Source of the DNA: an uncultured Novosphingobium sp. | GTDB taxonomy: Bacteria > Pseudomonadota > Alphaproteobacteria > Sphingomonadales > Sphingomonadaceae | DNA: 25,109 nt | NCBI GenBank assembly: GCA_946886365.1 | Contig: CAMPIM010000047.1 | Coordinates: forward strand, 1 to 25,109 | Direction of reading: 5' to 3' | Shown: piece by piece, positions 1 through 7,977 of the stretch | Numbering within the stretch: the stretch's first letter is position 1 | Layout of the letters: each line of letters opens with the position of its first letter | Position numbers and translations under genes: made by a program | The notes under the pieces: generated by a model | Told to the model about the DNA's origin: nothing | The model's database searches: none | What the model saw: only the letters and a program-made list of their open reading frames with translations

Positions 1-11
1 GAATTGAGCAA

Positions 12-30
12 TGCCGACGCTGTGTCGGCA
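12..30. terminator. Stem-loop, possible terminator of an upstream unit
   Basis: TGCCGAC (12-18) and GTCGGCA (24-30) form a perfect 7-bp stem with a 5-nt loop, followed by the weak pyrimidine tail CTTTCG. It could end transcription arriving from the left. The tail is too poor to be sure. Confidence 0.35.
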
Positions 31-34
31 CTTT

Positions 35-66
35 CGCTGAAGTTCCCCGGCGCTGAAGTTCCCCGG
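35..66. repeat. Exact 16-bp tandem duplication
   Basis: The 16-mer CGCTGAAGTTCCCCGG occurs twice with no gap, at 35-50 and 51-66. It lies directly after the stem-loop at 12-30 in otherwise unrecognised DNA. Short adjacent repeats of this sort are found at the ends of some insertion sequences (for example the multiple terminal repeats of the IS21 family), but no transposase is in the window, so this link is only a guess. Confidence 0.7.
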
Positions 67-92
67 CCCAGCGTACACGACTGCTGGGCGGG

Positions 93-133
93 TGGCGGTG
101 AAGGACGAGTCGTTCGCCTTCGCATCACCGCCA
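93..133. repeat. 9-bp inverted repeat (stem-loop)
   Basis: TGGCGGTGA (93-101) is matched perfectly by TCACCGCCA (125-133). The bases between can fold further (GAAGG with CCTTC, then CGA with TCG around a bulge), giving one long hairpin. No T-run follows. Role unknown. Confidence 0.5.
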
Positions 134-374
134 CATCTCCGTAACCCGGCATCTGTCCGATTACGGTATTGTTCCGCGCCGACGCGGTGAGCGGCGGCGC
201 GGCTCCCTTGCCCCCCTTTGCCCTTGCTTTTCAACGCCCGACAAGCGTCAGATATTGGTCGGCGATCACCGGCTTGGTCCTACGGCCTATTATCCAACTT
301 TCCATTATGTCCGGAATGGGTTTTCATATGATCCGTGGCTGTCCCAGGACGAGCCATCGGTAATCAGATTTATA

Positions 375-396
375 GTCGCGCGAAAAATGACGCGAC
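375..396. promoter_or_regulatory. Inverted repeat 41 bp upstream of the first TonB receptor
   Basis: GTCGCG (375-380) and CGCGAC (391-396) flank a 10-bp A-rich spacer. The position, just ahead of the receptor start at 437, fits an operator or a leader hairpin. It does not resemble the TGACA-type repeats found near the TetR gene. Confidence 0.3.
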
Positions 397-436
397 AAAC
401 GGAAAACCGACAACAGACATAAATGGAGGGGATAAC

Positions 437-2785
437 ATGCGGACCTTTACAGGAACTTCGCTATTGGCGCTCAGTTTGGGCGTGATGGCACCCGGTAATG
501 CCTTGGCGCAAGCTTCAGGCGGATCGACACAGTCATCGTCGGCGGAACTGGCGGACATCATCGTCACCGCCCAGAAACGGGCCGTGCCGTTGCAGGATGT
601 CCCCGTCGCCGTGACGGCTTTCACCGGCGAGGCTATGCGCGCGTCCAACCTGGATGCGTTGACCGGACTGCGTGGCATGGTGCCGGGCATGACGATTTCA
701 CGCTCCGGCGCTGCGCTCAACACGCCGCAGATCAGCCTGCGCGGCATCTCGCTTCAAGATCCGAACCGCGCCGTCGAATCCGGCATCGGCTTCACCATTG
801 ACGGCATTCCGCTGGCATTTCAACGCGGTACGCTGCTCGACGCGTTCGACATCGAACGACTGGAGATTTTGCGTGGTCCGCAGGGCCTGCTGTTTGGTCG
901 CAACACGACGGGCGGAACGGTGAACGTCATACGCTCCCGTCCCGATCCCGACGCTCCCACAAGCGGCAGGCTGCGCGCGACGGTGGGCAGTTTCGGACGA
1001 ACGGACTTTGAAGGTGTCGTGATGGCGCCGATCATCCCAGGCCTGTTGGCGGTCAAGGGCGCGATCGCGATCAAGAAGCATAATGGCGAGTTCCGCAACA
1101 GCATCACCGGCGATCGCGAAGGCAAACGCGATATGCGGGATTATATGCTGTCGCTGGTCGCTACCCCTTCAGACCGGACCAGCATCTATCTTTCGCTCGA
1201 GCGGATGGAGGATGATAGCGAAGTGCCGCCCTATGTGCCGGTCCTGACCCCCGACCTTATTCCACTGACCGGCCCCAAGCTGCTGACGGCCAATGGTCTG
1301 GGCACGCTGGGATATCCGACTTATGTCACCGGGCAGAATATACAATGTCTCAATCCTGCGACCTCGATCGTTTGCAGGCCGCTCAGCAAAAAGCGTAATG
1401 ATGTCGAGACGACGCAGTTTCCGGCCTATTACAATCTTAATGCAGTGACGCTGGAAGTCGCGCACGAACTCGATGGCGTAAAGTTGGTGAGCCTGTCGGG
1501 CTATCGTGAGGACGAAGAAGACCAGCTCGGCGACTTCGACGCGACCCGGTTTGCTATACAGCGTAACGACAAGCGGGAAAGTTCCTGGCAGTTTTCCCAG
1601 GAGTTACGTGCGGAAACGCAGTTCGACGGCCCGATCAACTTCGTGGCTGGTGCATTCTTCATCGAATATGCGTTCACCGCGCGGCAGTTCCCGTCGGTCG
1701 ATTTTGCCGGACTGTCGGCGACTACCGCGCCGGGCACGGCCTACTTCAACTCGCTCAACGCCTATCGCATCCGGCAGAAAAGCCGTTCCTTCGCGGTCTT
1801 CTTTCAGGGTGACTGGGACATTACGGACAAGCTGCGTCTGACGGCGGGTGCGCGGCAGACATGGGATCGCAAGCAGACGAACTTCACGCTGTGGGGAAGG
1901 CTACAGCAGCCGATCCGCGATCAGTTCGTGCTTGGCCCGCAGCAAGGGCCGGTGAGCGCCTCGGTCAAGTTCGACGAGCTGACGCCGCGCATCGGGTTGC
2001 AATATAAGATCCAGCCCGACCTGCTGGTCTACGCCAACTGGAGCCGGGGCTATAATGCGGGCGGGTTCAACGGCCGCGCGGGAAGCATCGTCAACGCCGT
2101 CATTCCCTATCGTCCTGAAATCATGGATGCCTATGAAGTCGGCTTCAAGAGCGAATGGTTCAACCATCGGGTTCGCCTGAACGTCGCGGCATTCCACAAC
2201 ACGCTGAAGGACAAGCAGGAAGATGTCCTGACGGTCGCACCGGGCGGCGGCATTGTTACGGCGACGGTGAATGCTGCCAAGGCCCGATACAAGGGCGTGG
2301 AAGCCGAACTGGCGGTGGTCCCTGTCGCGGGATGGACGATCACCGGATCGGCGGGCTATCTGGACGCGAAATATCTGAGTTTCGTCGGGAACCTTGCGGG
2401 TCAGGGCCTTGCGGACCTCTCGGACCTGAAGCTGCGCCGTACGCCTAAATGGACCGCGGGCCTGATCTCCGACTATGCTTTCGATCTGGGGGCAGGCCGA
2501 GCGGGACTTAATGCCGCGCTCTATTACACGTCGCGTTACGAAACGAGCGTTCTCAATGATCCACGCGGGTCCATTCCCCCGGTGACCAAGGTCGACCTGG
2601 CCATGCGTTACCAGTTCCCGGTGCATGACAAGCTGAACATGACGCTGACTGGCTTCGTCAAGAATGTGACGAACAACACCACTTATGACGGATTCACGTC
2701 CAGCAACACGATCGGGTCGTTCATCGACTTTGCGATCCCGTCGGTCGGCAGGACCTGGGGCGTGTCTCTGGCGGCAGACTTCTGA
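437..2785 (+). CDS. TonB-dependent outer-membrane receptor (first copy)
   Basis: A 782-residue outer-membrane receptor that would import a scarce or bulky substrate using TonB/ExbBD energy. I chose the ATG at 437 over upstream in-frame codons because GGAGGGG sits just ahead of it and the protein then begins with a classical signal peptide (hydrophobic core, cleavage near ALA-Q at residue 24). Next come a TonB-box-like stretch (ADIIVTAQKR), a plug domain with LRGPQGLLFGRNTTGG, and a beta-barrel that ends in phenylalanine, as usual for this class. Length is normal. Its stop overlaps the next start by one base (TGATG), so it leads a co-transcribed unit of catabolic enzymes, which suggests it imports that pathway's substrate. 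It shares LQDVPVAVTAFTGEA with the receptor at 18214. Class is sure; the ligand is unknown. Confidence 0.93.
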   Translation: MRTFTGTSLLALSLGVMAPGNALAQASGGSTQSSSAELADIIVTAQKRAVPLQDVPVAVTAFTGEAMRASNLDALTGLRGMVPGMTISRSGAALNTPQISLRGISLQDPNRAVESGIGFTIDGIPLAFQRGTLLDAFDIERLEILRGPQGLLFGRNTTGGTVNVIRSRPDPDAPTSGRLRATVGSFGRTDFEGVVMAPIIPGLLAVKGAIAIKKHNGEFRNSITGDREGKRDMRDYMLSLVATPSDRTSIYLSLERMEDDSEVPPYVPVLTPDLIPLTGPKLLTANGLGTLGYPTYVTGQNIQCLNPATSIVCRPLSKKRNDVETTQFPAYYNLNAVTLEVAHELDGVKLVSLSGYREDEEDQLGDFDATRFAIQRNDKRESSWQFSQELRAETQFDGPINFVAGAFFIEYAFTARQFPSVDFAGLSATTAPGTAYFNSLNAYRIRQKSRSFAVFFQGDWDITDKLRLTAGARQTWDRKQTNFTLWGRLQQPIRDQFVLGPQQGPVSASVKFDELTPRIGLQYKIQPDLLVYANWSRGYNAGGFNGRAGSIVNAVIPYRPEIMDAYEVGFKSEWFNHRVRLNVAAFHNTLKDKQEDVLTVAPGGGIVTATVNAAKARYKGVEAELAVVPVAGWTITGSAGYLDAKYLSFVGNLAGQGLADLSDLKLRRTPKWTAGLISDYAFDLGAGRAGLNAALYYTSRYETSVLNDPRGSIPPVTKVDLAMRYQFPVHDKLNMTLTGFVKNVTNNTTYDGFTSSNTIGSFIDFAIPSVGRTWGVSLAADF

Positions 2786-3363
2786 TGGGATTGGAAGAAC
2801 TCGTCCCGCGCAATGACAGGATGGCGCTGTTGCAGAATTGCTGGGTCGTGGCGGACCTGGACGATGCGATGGAGCGGTGGCTGTCCATGGGGGTCGGGCC
2901 GTTTTTCCGGCGCGACTCCGACTATCCCGACGCATTGTATCGCGGGCGGCCCGAGCCGCTCGCTTTCAAGGCGGCGCTGGCGCAGGCGGGGCCGGTTCAG
3001 ATCGAACTGATCCAGCAGACGAGCAAGGGGCCGTCCGCCTATCGCGACATGGTTCCCGAAGGCCAGATCGGTTTTCATCATATGTGCCGGATAGTTCACA
3101 ATGTCGGCGAAGAAATCGGGCGCCTGAGAGCGCGAGGCATAGAGATGGCGAGCGAGTTCCGGTCGGTCGGCGGGGCGCAGGTCGCCTATGCCGACACCCG
3201 CAATGAACTGGGCTGCATGCTGGAACTGGTGCCCGCAGAGCCGGTGTTGATCAACCTGTTCCGCGACGTGGCGCAAGCCGCGCAAGATTGGGACGGGACT
3301 GATCCCGTCCGCATGCTGAAACTCAAAGACGGCCCGGCCGCACAAGTGGGAGGATCACAGTGA
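2785..3363 (+). CDS. VOC (glyoxalase-fold) family protein, methylmalonyl-CoA-epimerase-like
   Basis: A 192-residue protein of the vicinal-oxygen-chelate superfamily, related to the Glyoxalase_4/methylmalonyl-CoA epimerase branch. Two beta-alpha-beta-beta-beta modules are visible, beginning at about residues 14 (QNCWVVADLDDAMERW) and 97 (GFHHMCRIVHNVGE), with the second ending in LGCMLELVP. His in FHHM and Glu in LEL fit metal ligands, but the first-module ligand, usually His, appears replaced (QNCWVV), so metal binding or activity may differ. The start overlaps the receptor stop and its own stop overlaps the next start by 4 bp, so translation is probably coupled. In degradation operons such proteins often act as isomerases, epimerases or hydrolases on pathway intermediates. 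The substrate cannot be told from sequence. Confidence 0.8.
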   Translation: MGLEELVPRNDRMALLQNCWVVADLDDAMERWLSMGVGPFFRRDSDYPDALYRGRPEPLAFKAALAQAGPVQIELIQQTSKGPSAYRDMVPEGQIGFHHMCRIVHNVGEEIGRLRARGIEMASEFRSVGGAQVAYADTRNELGCMLELVPAEPVLINLFRDVAQAAQDWDGTDPVRMLKLKDGPAAQVGGSQ

Positions 3364-4877
3364 AGACAGAGGCAGCCAAGACGCTGGACGAAGTTACGTT
3401 CGCGACGACGGCGGATGTTGTAATCGCGGGGCTGGGAGGGGCTGGCGCTTCCGCCGCGATTGCAGCGGCCGAAGCGGGCGCAGAGGTTTTGGTCATTGAA
3501 AGGACCTCTGGCGGGGGAGGCTCCACCGCCATGTCCGGTGGGTTCATCTATCTGGGCGGCGGCACGCCTCCGCAAAAGGCCAATGGCTTTGCCGACACGC
3601 CGGAGAATATGGCCCGGTTTTTAAAGGCCACGCAGCCGAAGGCCGCCGTGGACAAGATCGAGGCCTATTGCGAGGGCAGCGTCGGCCATTATGACTGGCT
3701 GATGTCGCTGGGCGTCACGTTCAACGAACGCTATTTCGACGGCAAGCATTTCCACCCCCATAGCGATGAAACGCTGGTGTGGACCGGAAGCGAAGCCTGC
3801 TGGCCATTGTCTGAAGCGGCGGAGCCTTTCCCGCGTGGTCACAAGCCGGGCGGCGGATTTGTCGGGCATCTGCTGTTCGACCGGTTGCTCCAGCGCCTGC
3901 ATGAACTCAAGGTGCGCGTCGTCTACGATGCAGCGGTCAACGCGCTGGTCCGGGACGACGCAGGCGCGGTCGTTGGCGTCCAGTATCGGCAGGAAGGCCG
4001 CAACATGGCGGTGGCGGCGCGCAAGGGCGTGGTGCTGGCGACCGGCGGTTGCGAATGGGACCGGGAACTCGGCCTTGCTCATGGATCGAAAGCTGGACGG
4101 GAGGGCATCGCTCCGCTGGGCGTGCCGACTGCTGACGGATCGGGCATAGCGCTGGGCCAGAGCATGGACGCGGCGACCGTCGGGCTGGATCAGAGCATGA
4201 TCACATCGCCTTTCTATCCGCCCGCCAGCCTGGTCAAAGGCATACTGGTGAACAGCGCGGGCCGCCGTTTCGTGGCGGAGGACGTCTATCACGCCTGGTC
4301 GACCGATGCGATTTTGAACCAGCCCGATGGCAAGGCTTACCTGATCTGCGACAATGTCAATTTCGGACGGCCGGAGCTTGGCGACATCCGATCCGAGCGC
4401 AAGCATGAGGTCGTCGATGCATGGGACAATATACCGGAAATGGAAGCCGACCTTGGCATGCCTGAAGGGTCGCTGGTGGAGACGATCGGCAATTATAATC
4501 GCTATGCCGCGACGGGCTATGACGAGGAATTCCGGAAGAACCCCAAATGGCTCGCCCCGATTTCGGAGATACCCTATGCCGCGATCGATTGTTCGGTAGG
4601 TTCGGCCTATTTCTGCTGCATCAGCCTGGGCGGCGTTGATACTGACGTCGATGGCCGCGCGCTGAAAACCGATGGCACGCCCGTTCCCGGCCTTTACGCG
4701 GTTGGTCAGGTGGCCCCCAATCTGTCGGTGGAAGGCTGGGGCTATGCGAGCGGTCTGTTGATCGGCGGCGCAACCTTTTTCGGGCGAAGGGCAGGCAAGG
4801 CCGCCGCCGCCGAACCCGCTCGCCACGCTCTCGATCCCGGATCGAAGCGCCCCGAATTACCGGCAGATGTCGCCTGA
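3360..4877 (+). CDS. FAD-dependent oxidoreductase, KstD/fumarate-reductase flavoprotein family (first of four)
   Basis: A 505-residue flavoprotein of the FAD_binding_2 family (succinate dehydrogenase/fumarate reductase flavoproteins and 3-ketosteroid dehydrogenases). The start is GTG at 3360 with GGGAGGA upstream, overlapping the VOC stop by 4 bp. The dinucleotide fold GLGGAG is at 24-29, the ribose-binding acid is Glu47 (VLVIER), and STAMSGG follows. The C-terminal FAD stretch is PVPGLYAVGQ, then GWGYASGLLIGGATFFGRRAG. It lacks the YPGxG motif seen in copies 3 and 4 and is the shortest of the four, so it is a separate subgroup. The likely reaction is alpha,beta-desaturation or reduction next to a carbonyl, or oxidation of an alicyclic ketone. 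The flavin family is sure; the substrate is unknown. Confidence 0.88.
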   Translation: MKTEAAKTLDEVTFATTADVVIAGLGGAGASAAIAAAEAGAEVLVIERTSGGGGSTAMSGGFIYLGGGTPPQKANGFADTPENMARFLKATQPKAAVDKIEAYCEGSVGHYDWLMSLGVTFNERYFDGKHFHPHSDETLVWTGSEACWPLSEAAEPFPRGHKPGGGFVGHLLFDRLLQRLHELKVRVVYDAAVNALVRDDAGAVVGVQYRQEGRNMAVAARKGVVLATGGCEWDRELGLAHGSKAGREGIAPLGVPTADGSGIALGQSMDAATVGLDQSMITSPFYPPASLVKGILVNSAGRRFVAEDVYHAWSTDAILNQPDGKAYLICDNVNFGRPELGDIRSERKHEVVDAWDNIPEMEADLGMPEGSLVETIGNYNRYAATGYDEEFRKNPKWLAPISEIPYAAIDCSVGSAYFCCISLGGVDTDVDGRALKTDGTPVPGLYAVGQVAPNLSVEGWGYASGLLIGGATFFGRRAGKAAAAEPARHALDPGSKRPELPADVA

Positions 4878-4931
4878 TCACGCGCGAACGATCGGCCGCC
4901 CCTCATATACCTATCATTTCAGGAGCATTTC

Positions 4932-6362
4932 ATGACATCCACCCCGACGGCCAATCTCTACGAAAGATTGGAAGAAGATCCCTGGCGCTTCCTGGAGCTT
5001 AGCCAGGAGGAACTGTTCGACCTGGATTATGCCGAAGTCGAAAAGATTCAGCTCGCCCTGTTCCAGCGGCGGTTCCGCGATTTGAAGCCCAAATTGCGCG
5101 CGCTCCAGCGTCTGGCCGAGGAAGTCGGACTAGAGGAAATCAGCGGGTTCGATGACCTCACGCGCCTAGCGATGCCGCACACCATGTTCAAATCCTATTC
5201 CGCGCTGGACGTGCAGAAAGCGCGCTTCGACAAGCTGACCCGCTGGCTTCAGGCGCTTACCACGCACGACCTGTCGGGGGTGCATGCCGAACATTGCGAG
5301 TCGATCGAACAATGGTTGCTGGAAGTCGAGCGCTCGACGCCCCTGCGGCCCGTCACCTCATCGGGAACGAGTGGCAAGATTTCGCTCTTCCCCCTCAGTA
5401 CCGTCGAAGAAACCCTGTTCGTTGACAAGAACACCTATATCGTCGAGCCATATCGCGACGAACCGGGTATTTACGCAAAGAGCGGCGAATATGTTTTCGT
5501 CTGTCCCTGGCCTTCGCGTTACGGCCGTCACAACATCCCGCTCATCATGCGTGTCCTGAAGGAAAATTGCTACGACGGCCGGGAGGACATGTTCATCACG
5601 CTGGATGATGGCACGCTGATCGCTGACGAGATGTGGCTGAACGGACGGCTGCAACGGGCACAGGCGCTGGGCGAGGAATTGGAGCTGAGTCCGGCCGAGC
5701 AGGCAATCGCCAGTGCGCTCGCAACCCGTGCGTCCAATGCGGATGAACGATGGACCCGCTTCATCGAACATGCCGTGGTTGGCCTGAAAGGCCAGAAGGT
5801 CATGTTTTACGGGGCTCTCATGAACCTCTATCTCATGGCCGAAGCGTGCCGGAAGATGGACATCTTCGTCGAATGGCATCCCGATTCCATGATCATGACC
5901 GGCGGCGGGAGCAAAGGGTTCAACTTCCCCGAAGGGTGGCGCGATGTCGTCGCCGAGCGGTTCCCGCATCATGTGCCGGGGCGCGTCAAGGAAGTCTATG
6001 GCATGACCGAATCCAGCTCGACGGCGGTCTGTTGCCCCCATGACAAGCTGCATCCCCTGCCCTGGGGCATCACGCACCTGATGGACCCGGCAACCGGTCA
6101 ATCGCTACCGCGCACCGGCACGCAGACCGGACGCATGGTCGTGTTCGATCCCATGCCCACCACCTTCTGGGCCGGGGTCATCACGGGCGATCAGGTGACG
6201 GTCCATTTCGACGGCGGATGCGCATGCGGGCGCAAGGGTCCGTTCATGGACAATGACATCAACCGCATTTCGGAACTGAATGGCGGCGACGACAAGATCG
6301 TGTGCGCCCGCACGCCGCAGGCCTTCCAGAGCCTGGAAGATTTCCTGGCCAAGGCGTCCTGA
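4932..6362 (+). CDS. LuxE-like acyl-protein synthetase / adenylate-forming enzyme
   Basis: A 476-residue adenylate-forming protein. ATG 4932 follows AGGAGC at good spacing. The P-loop-like SSGTSGK lies at 143-149, where LuxE and phenylacetate-CoA ligases carry (S/T)SGTSG, and YGMTES at 356-361 matches the adenylate-binding motif. The C-terminal region has the pair Cys430/Cys432 (GGCACGRKGP) followed by GDDK, resembling LuxE acyl-protein synthetases, where a C-terminal Cys carries the acyl group. LuxE is about 370 residues; this protein is longer, mainly N-terminally. Known LuxE activates a fatty acid with ATP and passes the acyl group to LuxC. The next gene encodes a LuxC-like reductase 25 bp away, so the two probably form an acid-to-aldehyde module. 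A CoA-ligase role is the main alternative. Confidence 0.8.
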   Translation: MTSTPTANLYERLEEDPWRFLELSQEELFDLDYAEVEKIQLALFQRRFRDLKPKLRALQRLAEEVGLEEISGFDDLTRLAMPHTMFKSYSALDVQKARFDKLTRWLQALTTHDLSGVHAEHCESIEQWLLEVERSTPLRPVTSSGTSGKISLFPLSTVEETLFVDKNTYIVEPYRDEPGIYAKSGEYVFVCPWPSRYGRHNIPLIMRVLKENCYDGREDMFITLDDGTLIADEMWLNGRLQRAQALGEELELSPAEQAIASALATRASNADERWTRFIEHAVVGLKGQKVMFYGALMNLYLMAEACRKMDIFVEWHPDSMIMTGGGSKGFNFPEGWRDVVAERFPHHVPGRVKEVYGMTESSSTAVCCPHDKLHPLPWGITHLMDPATGQSLPRTGTQTGRMVVFDPMPTTFWAGVITGDQVTVHFDGGCACGRKGPFMDNDINRISELNGGDDKIVCARTPQAFQSLEDFLAKAS

Positions 6363-6387
6363 CCCAATCTGTCTCGGAGTATCGAAG

Positions 6388-7842
6388 ATGAAAGAATATA
6401 CTATCCCGCTCATCATCCGGGGCCGCATCATAGAAGATGACCTGGTCCGCTTTGAAGGACGCCGGGGCGAAATCGCGTTCCTGACCCCCGACGTGAACAA
6501 ATATCTGGACCAGATCGTCCTGCGCAATGGCGCTGACCTTCAGGATTATTATTCCGTCAGCCTGGACAATATTCTCGACTTCCTGGAGGAATTGGGCCGC
6601 AGGCTGCACCCGGACACGAATCCCGACATTCGATTGGCGCTGGAAATGAACATGCAGTCGTCGGGCCAGTCGCCCGACATATTGCGCACCGCCTATGTCT
6701 CCTTTGCCGCCAATCTGCGCCGGACCATCGTCGAGGAAGCCGTCGATCAGAATATCGGCCGCGACTATCTGGAAGGCTGGAAGCCGAGGCCACTGCATGA
6801 CCGCGACGCGATGGTGCGCGCCTTTGGATCGCGCATCGTTCACCTGAACGCAGGCAACGCACCCAATGTGGCCCTGCACGCGGTGATCAACGGGGCGGTG
6901 CTGCGTTGTGACAATATCGTCAAAAGCCCGTCGAACGACCCCTTCACCGCCGTCGCCATCGCGAAGACGATGATCGCGATGGACCCCGACCATCCGATCA
7001 CCCGGCACATGACCGTCGCCTATTGGAAGGGCGGGGACCTGGGCTTTGAGAAGAAGCTGTATGACACGCGCAACATCGACAAGATCGTTGCCTGGGGCGG
7101 CCCTGCGTCGATGAACCACATCCGCCAGCATCTGACCTCCGGCCTCGACCTGATCGCGCTCGATCCCAAGGTCAGCGCCTCGATCATTGGTGCGGAAGCG
7201 CTGGAATCAGAGGAGCACATGGGCTGGGTCGCCCAGCAGCTGGCTAAGGATTTCGGCTATTTCAATCAGGAAGGCTGCGGCAACAGCCGCCTGGCCTATG
7301 TCGTGTGCGGCAGTGATGATGCGTCGCTCGACCGGCTGAACCGCTTTGGCCGGTTGGTGCATGAGGCGTTGCAGGCGCTGCCCGCCGCCTACAGCTCCCC
7401 CCACCCCGCGTTCGACCCGGTGTTGCGCGACGAGATAGAGGGTATCCGCTATTCCGACGATTATCGCGTGTTCGGCGTCAAGGCGAATGAGGGCGGCGTT
7501 ATCGTATCGCAGCAGGCGGAGGCGGTTGAATTCAGCGACCTGATCGGTGGGCGCGTCATCAATATCATTCCCGTGCCGGACCTGGATGCCGCAGTGGCCG
7601 CCGTCACCATCCACACCCAGACGATCGGCATCTATCCCAATGCGGCGCAGGCGGAAATTGCCGACCGATGCATGTTGCGAGGGGCGCAGCGGCTCTCACC
7701 ACTGGGCTGCATCGCTTATGAAGGGCTGGGTTATCCGCATGACGCCATGGAAATCATGCGCAGGCTGGCCCGCTGGGGTGTTCGCGAGCAATTTGACGAA
7801 GCCGTTGCGGAGGCAGGCGCCGGGATGATGTGCGCCGCCTGA
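6388..7842 (+). CDS. LuxC-like acyl-CoA / acyl-protein reductase
   Basis: A 484-residue member of the LuxC family (aldehyde-dehydrogenase fold, NAD(P)H-dependent). I chose ATG 6388 (CGGAG upstream) because the upstream extension would run back through the end of the LuxE-like gene. The N-terminal region MKEYTIPLIIRG, the central HLNAGNAPNV (about 151-160) with IVKSPSNDPFTAVAIA, and the cysteine loop QEGCGNSRL with Cys297 agree with LuxC, whose active Cys in Vibrio is near residue 286. LuxC reduces an acyl group, delivered by LuxE or as CoA ester, to the aldehyde. There is no LuxD, LuxA or LuxB in the window, so this is not a light-producing operon. The reverse reaction, oxidation of an aldehyde to an acyl thioester, would fit a degradative operon equally well. 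Confidence 0.83.
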   Translation: MKEYTIPLIIRGRIIEDDLVRFEGRRGEIAFLTPDVNKYLDQIVLRNGADLQDYYSVSLDNILDFLEELGRRLHPDTNPDIRLALEMNMQSSGQSPDILRTAYVSFAANLRRTIVEEAVDQNIGRDYLEGWKPRPLHDRDAMVRAFGSRIVHLNAGNAPNVALHAVINGAVLRCDNIVKSPSNDPFTAVAIAKTMIAMDPDHPITRHMTVAYWKGGDLGFEKKLYDTRNIDKIVAWGGPASMNHIRQHLTSGLDLIALDPKVSASIIGAEALESEEHMGWVAQQLAKDFGYFNQEGCGNSRLAYVVCGSDDASLDRLNRFGRLVHEALQALPAAYSSPHPAFDPVLRDEIEGIRYSDDYRVFGVKANEGGVIVSQQAEAVEFSDLIGGRVINIIPVPDLDAAVAAVTIHTQTIGIYPNAAQAEIADRCMLRGAQRLSPLGCIAYEGLGYPHDAMEIMRRLARWGVREQFDEAVAEAGAGMMCAA

Positions 7843-7852
7843 CGAGGCGGGC
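7836..7852 (+). terminator. Small stem-loop across the LuxC-like stop codon
   Basis: CCGCCT and AGGCGG form a perfect 6-bp stem with the 4-nt loop GACG, which carries the last part of the stop codon. The tail (GCACATTTTG) has a short T-run. It may be a weak terminator or an RNA-stability element ahead of the larger structure at 7860. Confidence 0.35.
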
Positions 7853-7859
7853 ACATTTT

Positions 7860-7954
7860 GAAGGGGAGCGGGATCATGGATTCTCCGATTGGCCGCTCAA
7901 TATTACGATCTTCCCCGATCGGGCGGCTCCAGTCAAAGCTCCCCTTCCTTTTTT
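7860..7954 (+). terminator. Nested three-tier hairpin with T6 tail, end of the first operon
   Basis: GAAGGGGAGC (7860-7869) pairs perfectly with GCTCCCCTTC (7938-7947), which is followed by CTTTTTT. Inside it GCCGC (7892-7896) pairs with GCGGC (7923-7927), and inside that CGATC (7906-7910) pairs with GATCG (7917-7921) around TTCCCC. All three are co-nested and the T-run falls right after the outer arm, so this is the best candidate for the plus-strand terminator. The unusually large interior sets it apart from a standard intrinsic terminator. Confidence 0.55.
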
Positions 7955-7977
7955 AACGCAGGATTAAAGCACCGCCG

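Larger units (their letters stand above)
1..436. other. Non-coding leader region upstream of the first operon
   Basis: No convincing gene lies in these 436 bases. The only small frame (169-363) has no ribosome binding site, no recognisable family and poor codon use. The stretch holds a 7-bp stem-loop at 12-30, an exact 16-bp tandem repeat at 35-66, a 9-bp inverted repeat at 93-133, and a 6-bp inverted repeat (GTCGCG/CGCGAC) at 375-396. The promoter of the operon that starts at 437 must lie here or further upstream. I could not pick a clear -35/-10 pair. The window starts at an arbitrary point, so the left end may be the tail of a neighbouring gene unit or element. Confidence 0.6.

Noticed and set aside
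169..363. 64-codon plus-strand frame in the left intergenic region
   Set aside because: No ribosome binding site, no homology recognised, and atypical codon use. It runs into the receptor leader.
335..436. Upstream extension of the first TonB receptor
   Set aside because: The extension lacks a ribosome binding site and would put 34 polar residues before a proper signal peptide; ATG 437 has GGAGGGG.
1901..2935. 344-codon open frame on the minus strand inside the first TonB receptor gene
   Set aside because: It is antisense to a clear receptor, has no recognisable domain and no ribosome binding site. Long antisense frames are common in GC-rich coding DNA.
3621..4826. 401-codon minus-strand open frame inside the first flavoprotein gene
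   Set aside because: Low-complexity Arg/Ala/His-rich translation with no family features, fully antisense to a sure gene.
6280..6387. N-terminal extension of the LuxC-like protein
   Set aside because: It lies within the LuxE-like gene in another frame. ATG 6388 has a suitable upstream site and begins like known LuxC proteins.
4932..7842. A bioluminescence (lux) operon
   Set aside because: No LuxA/LuxB luciferase, LuxD thioesterase or flavin reductase is present; the neighbours are catabolic.
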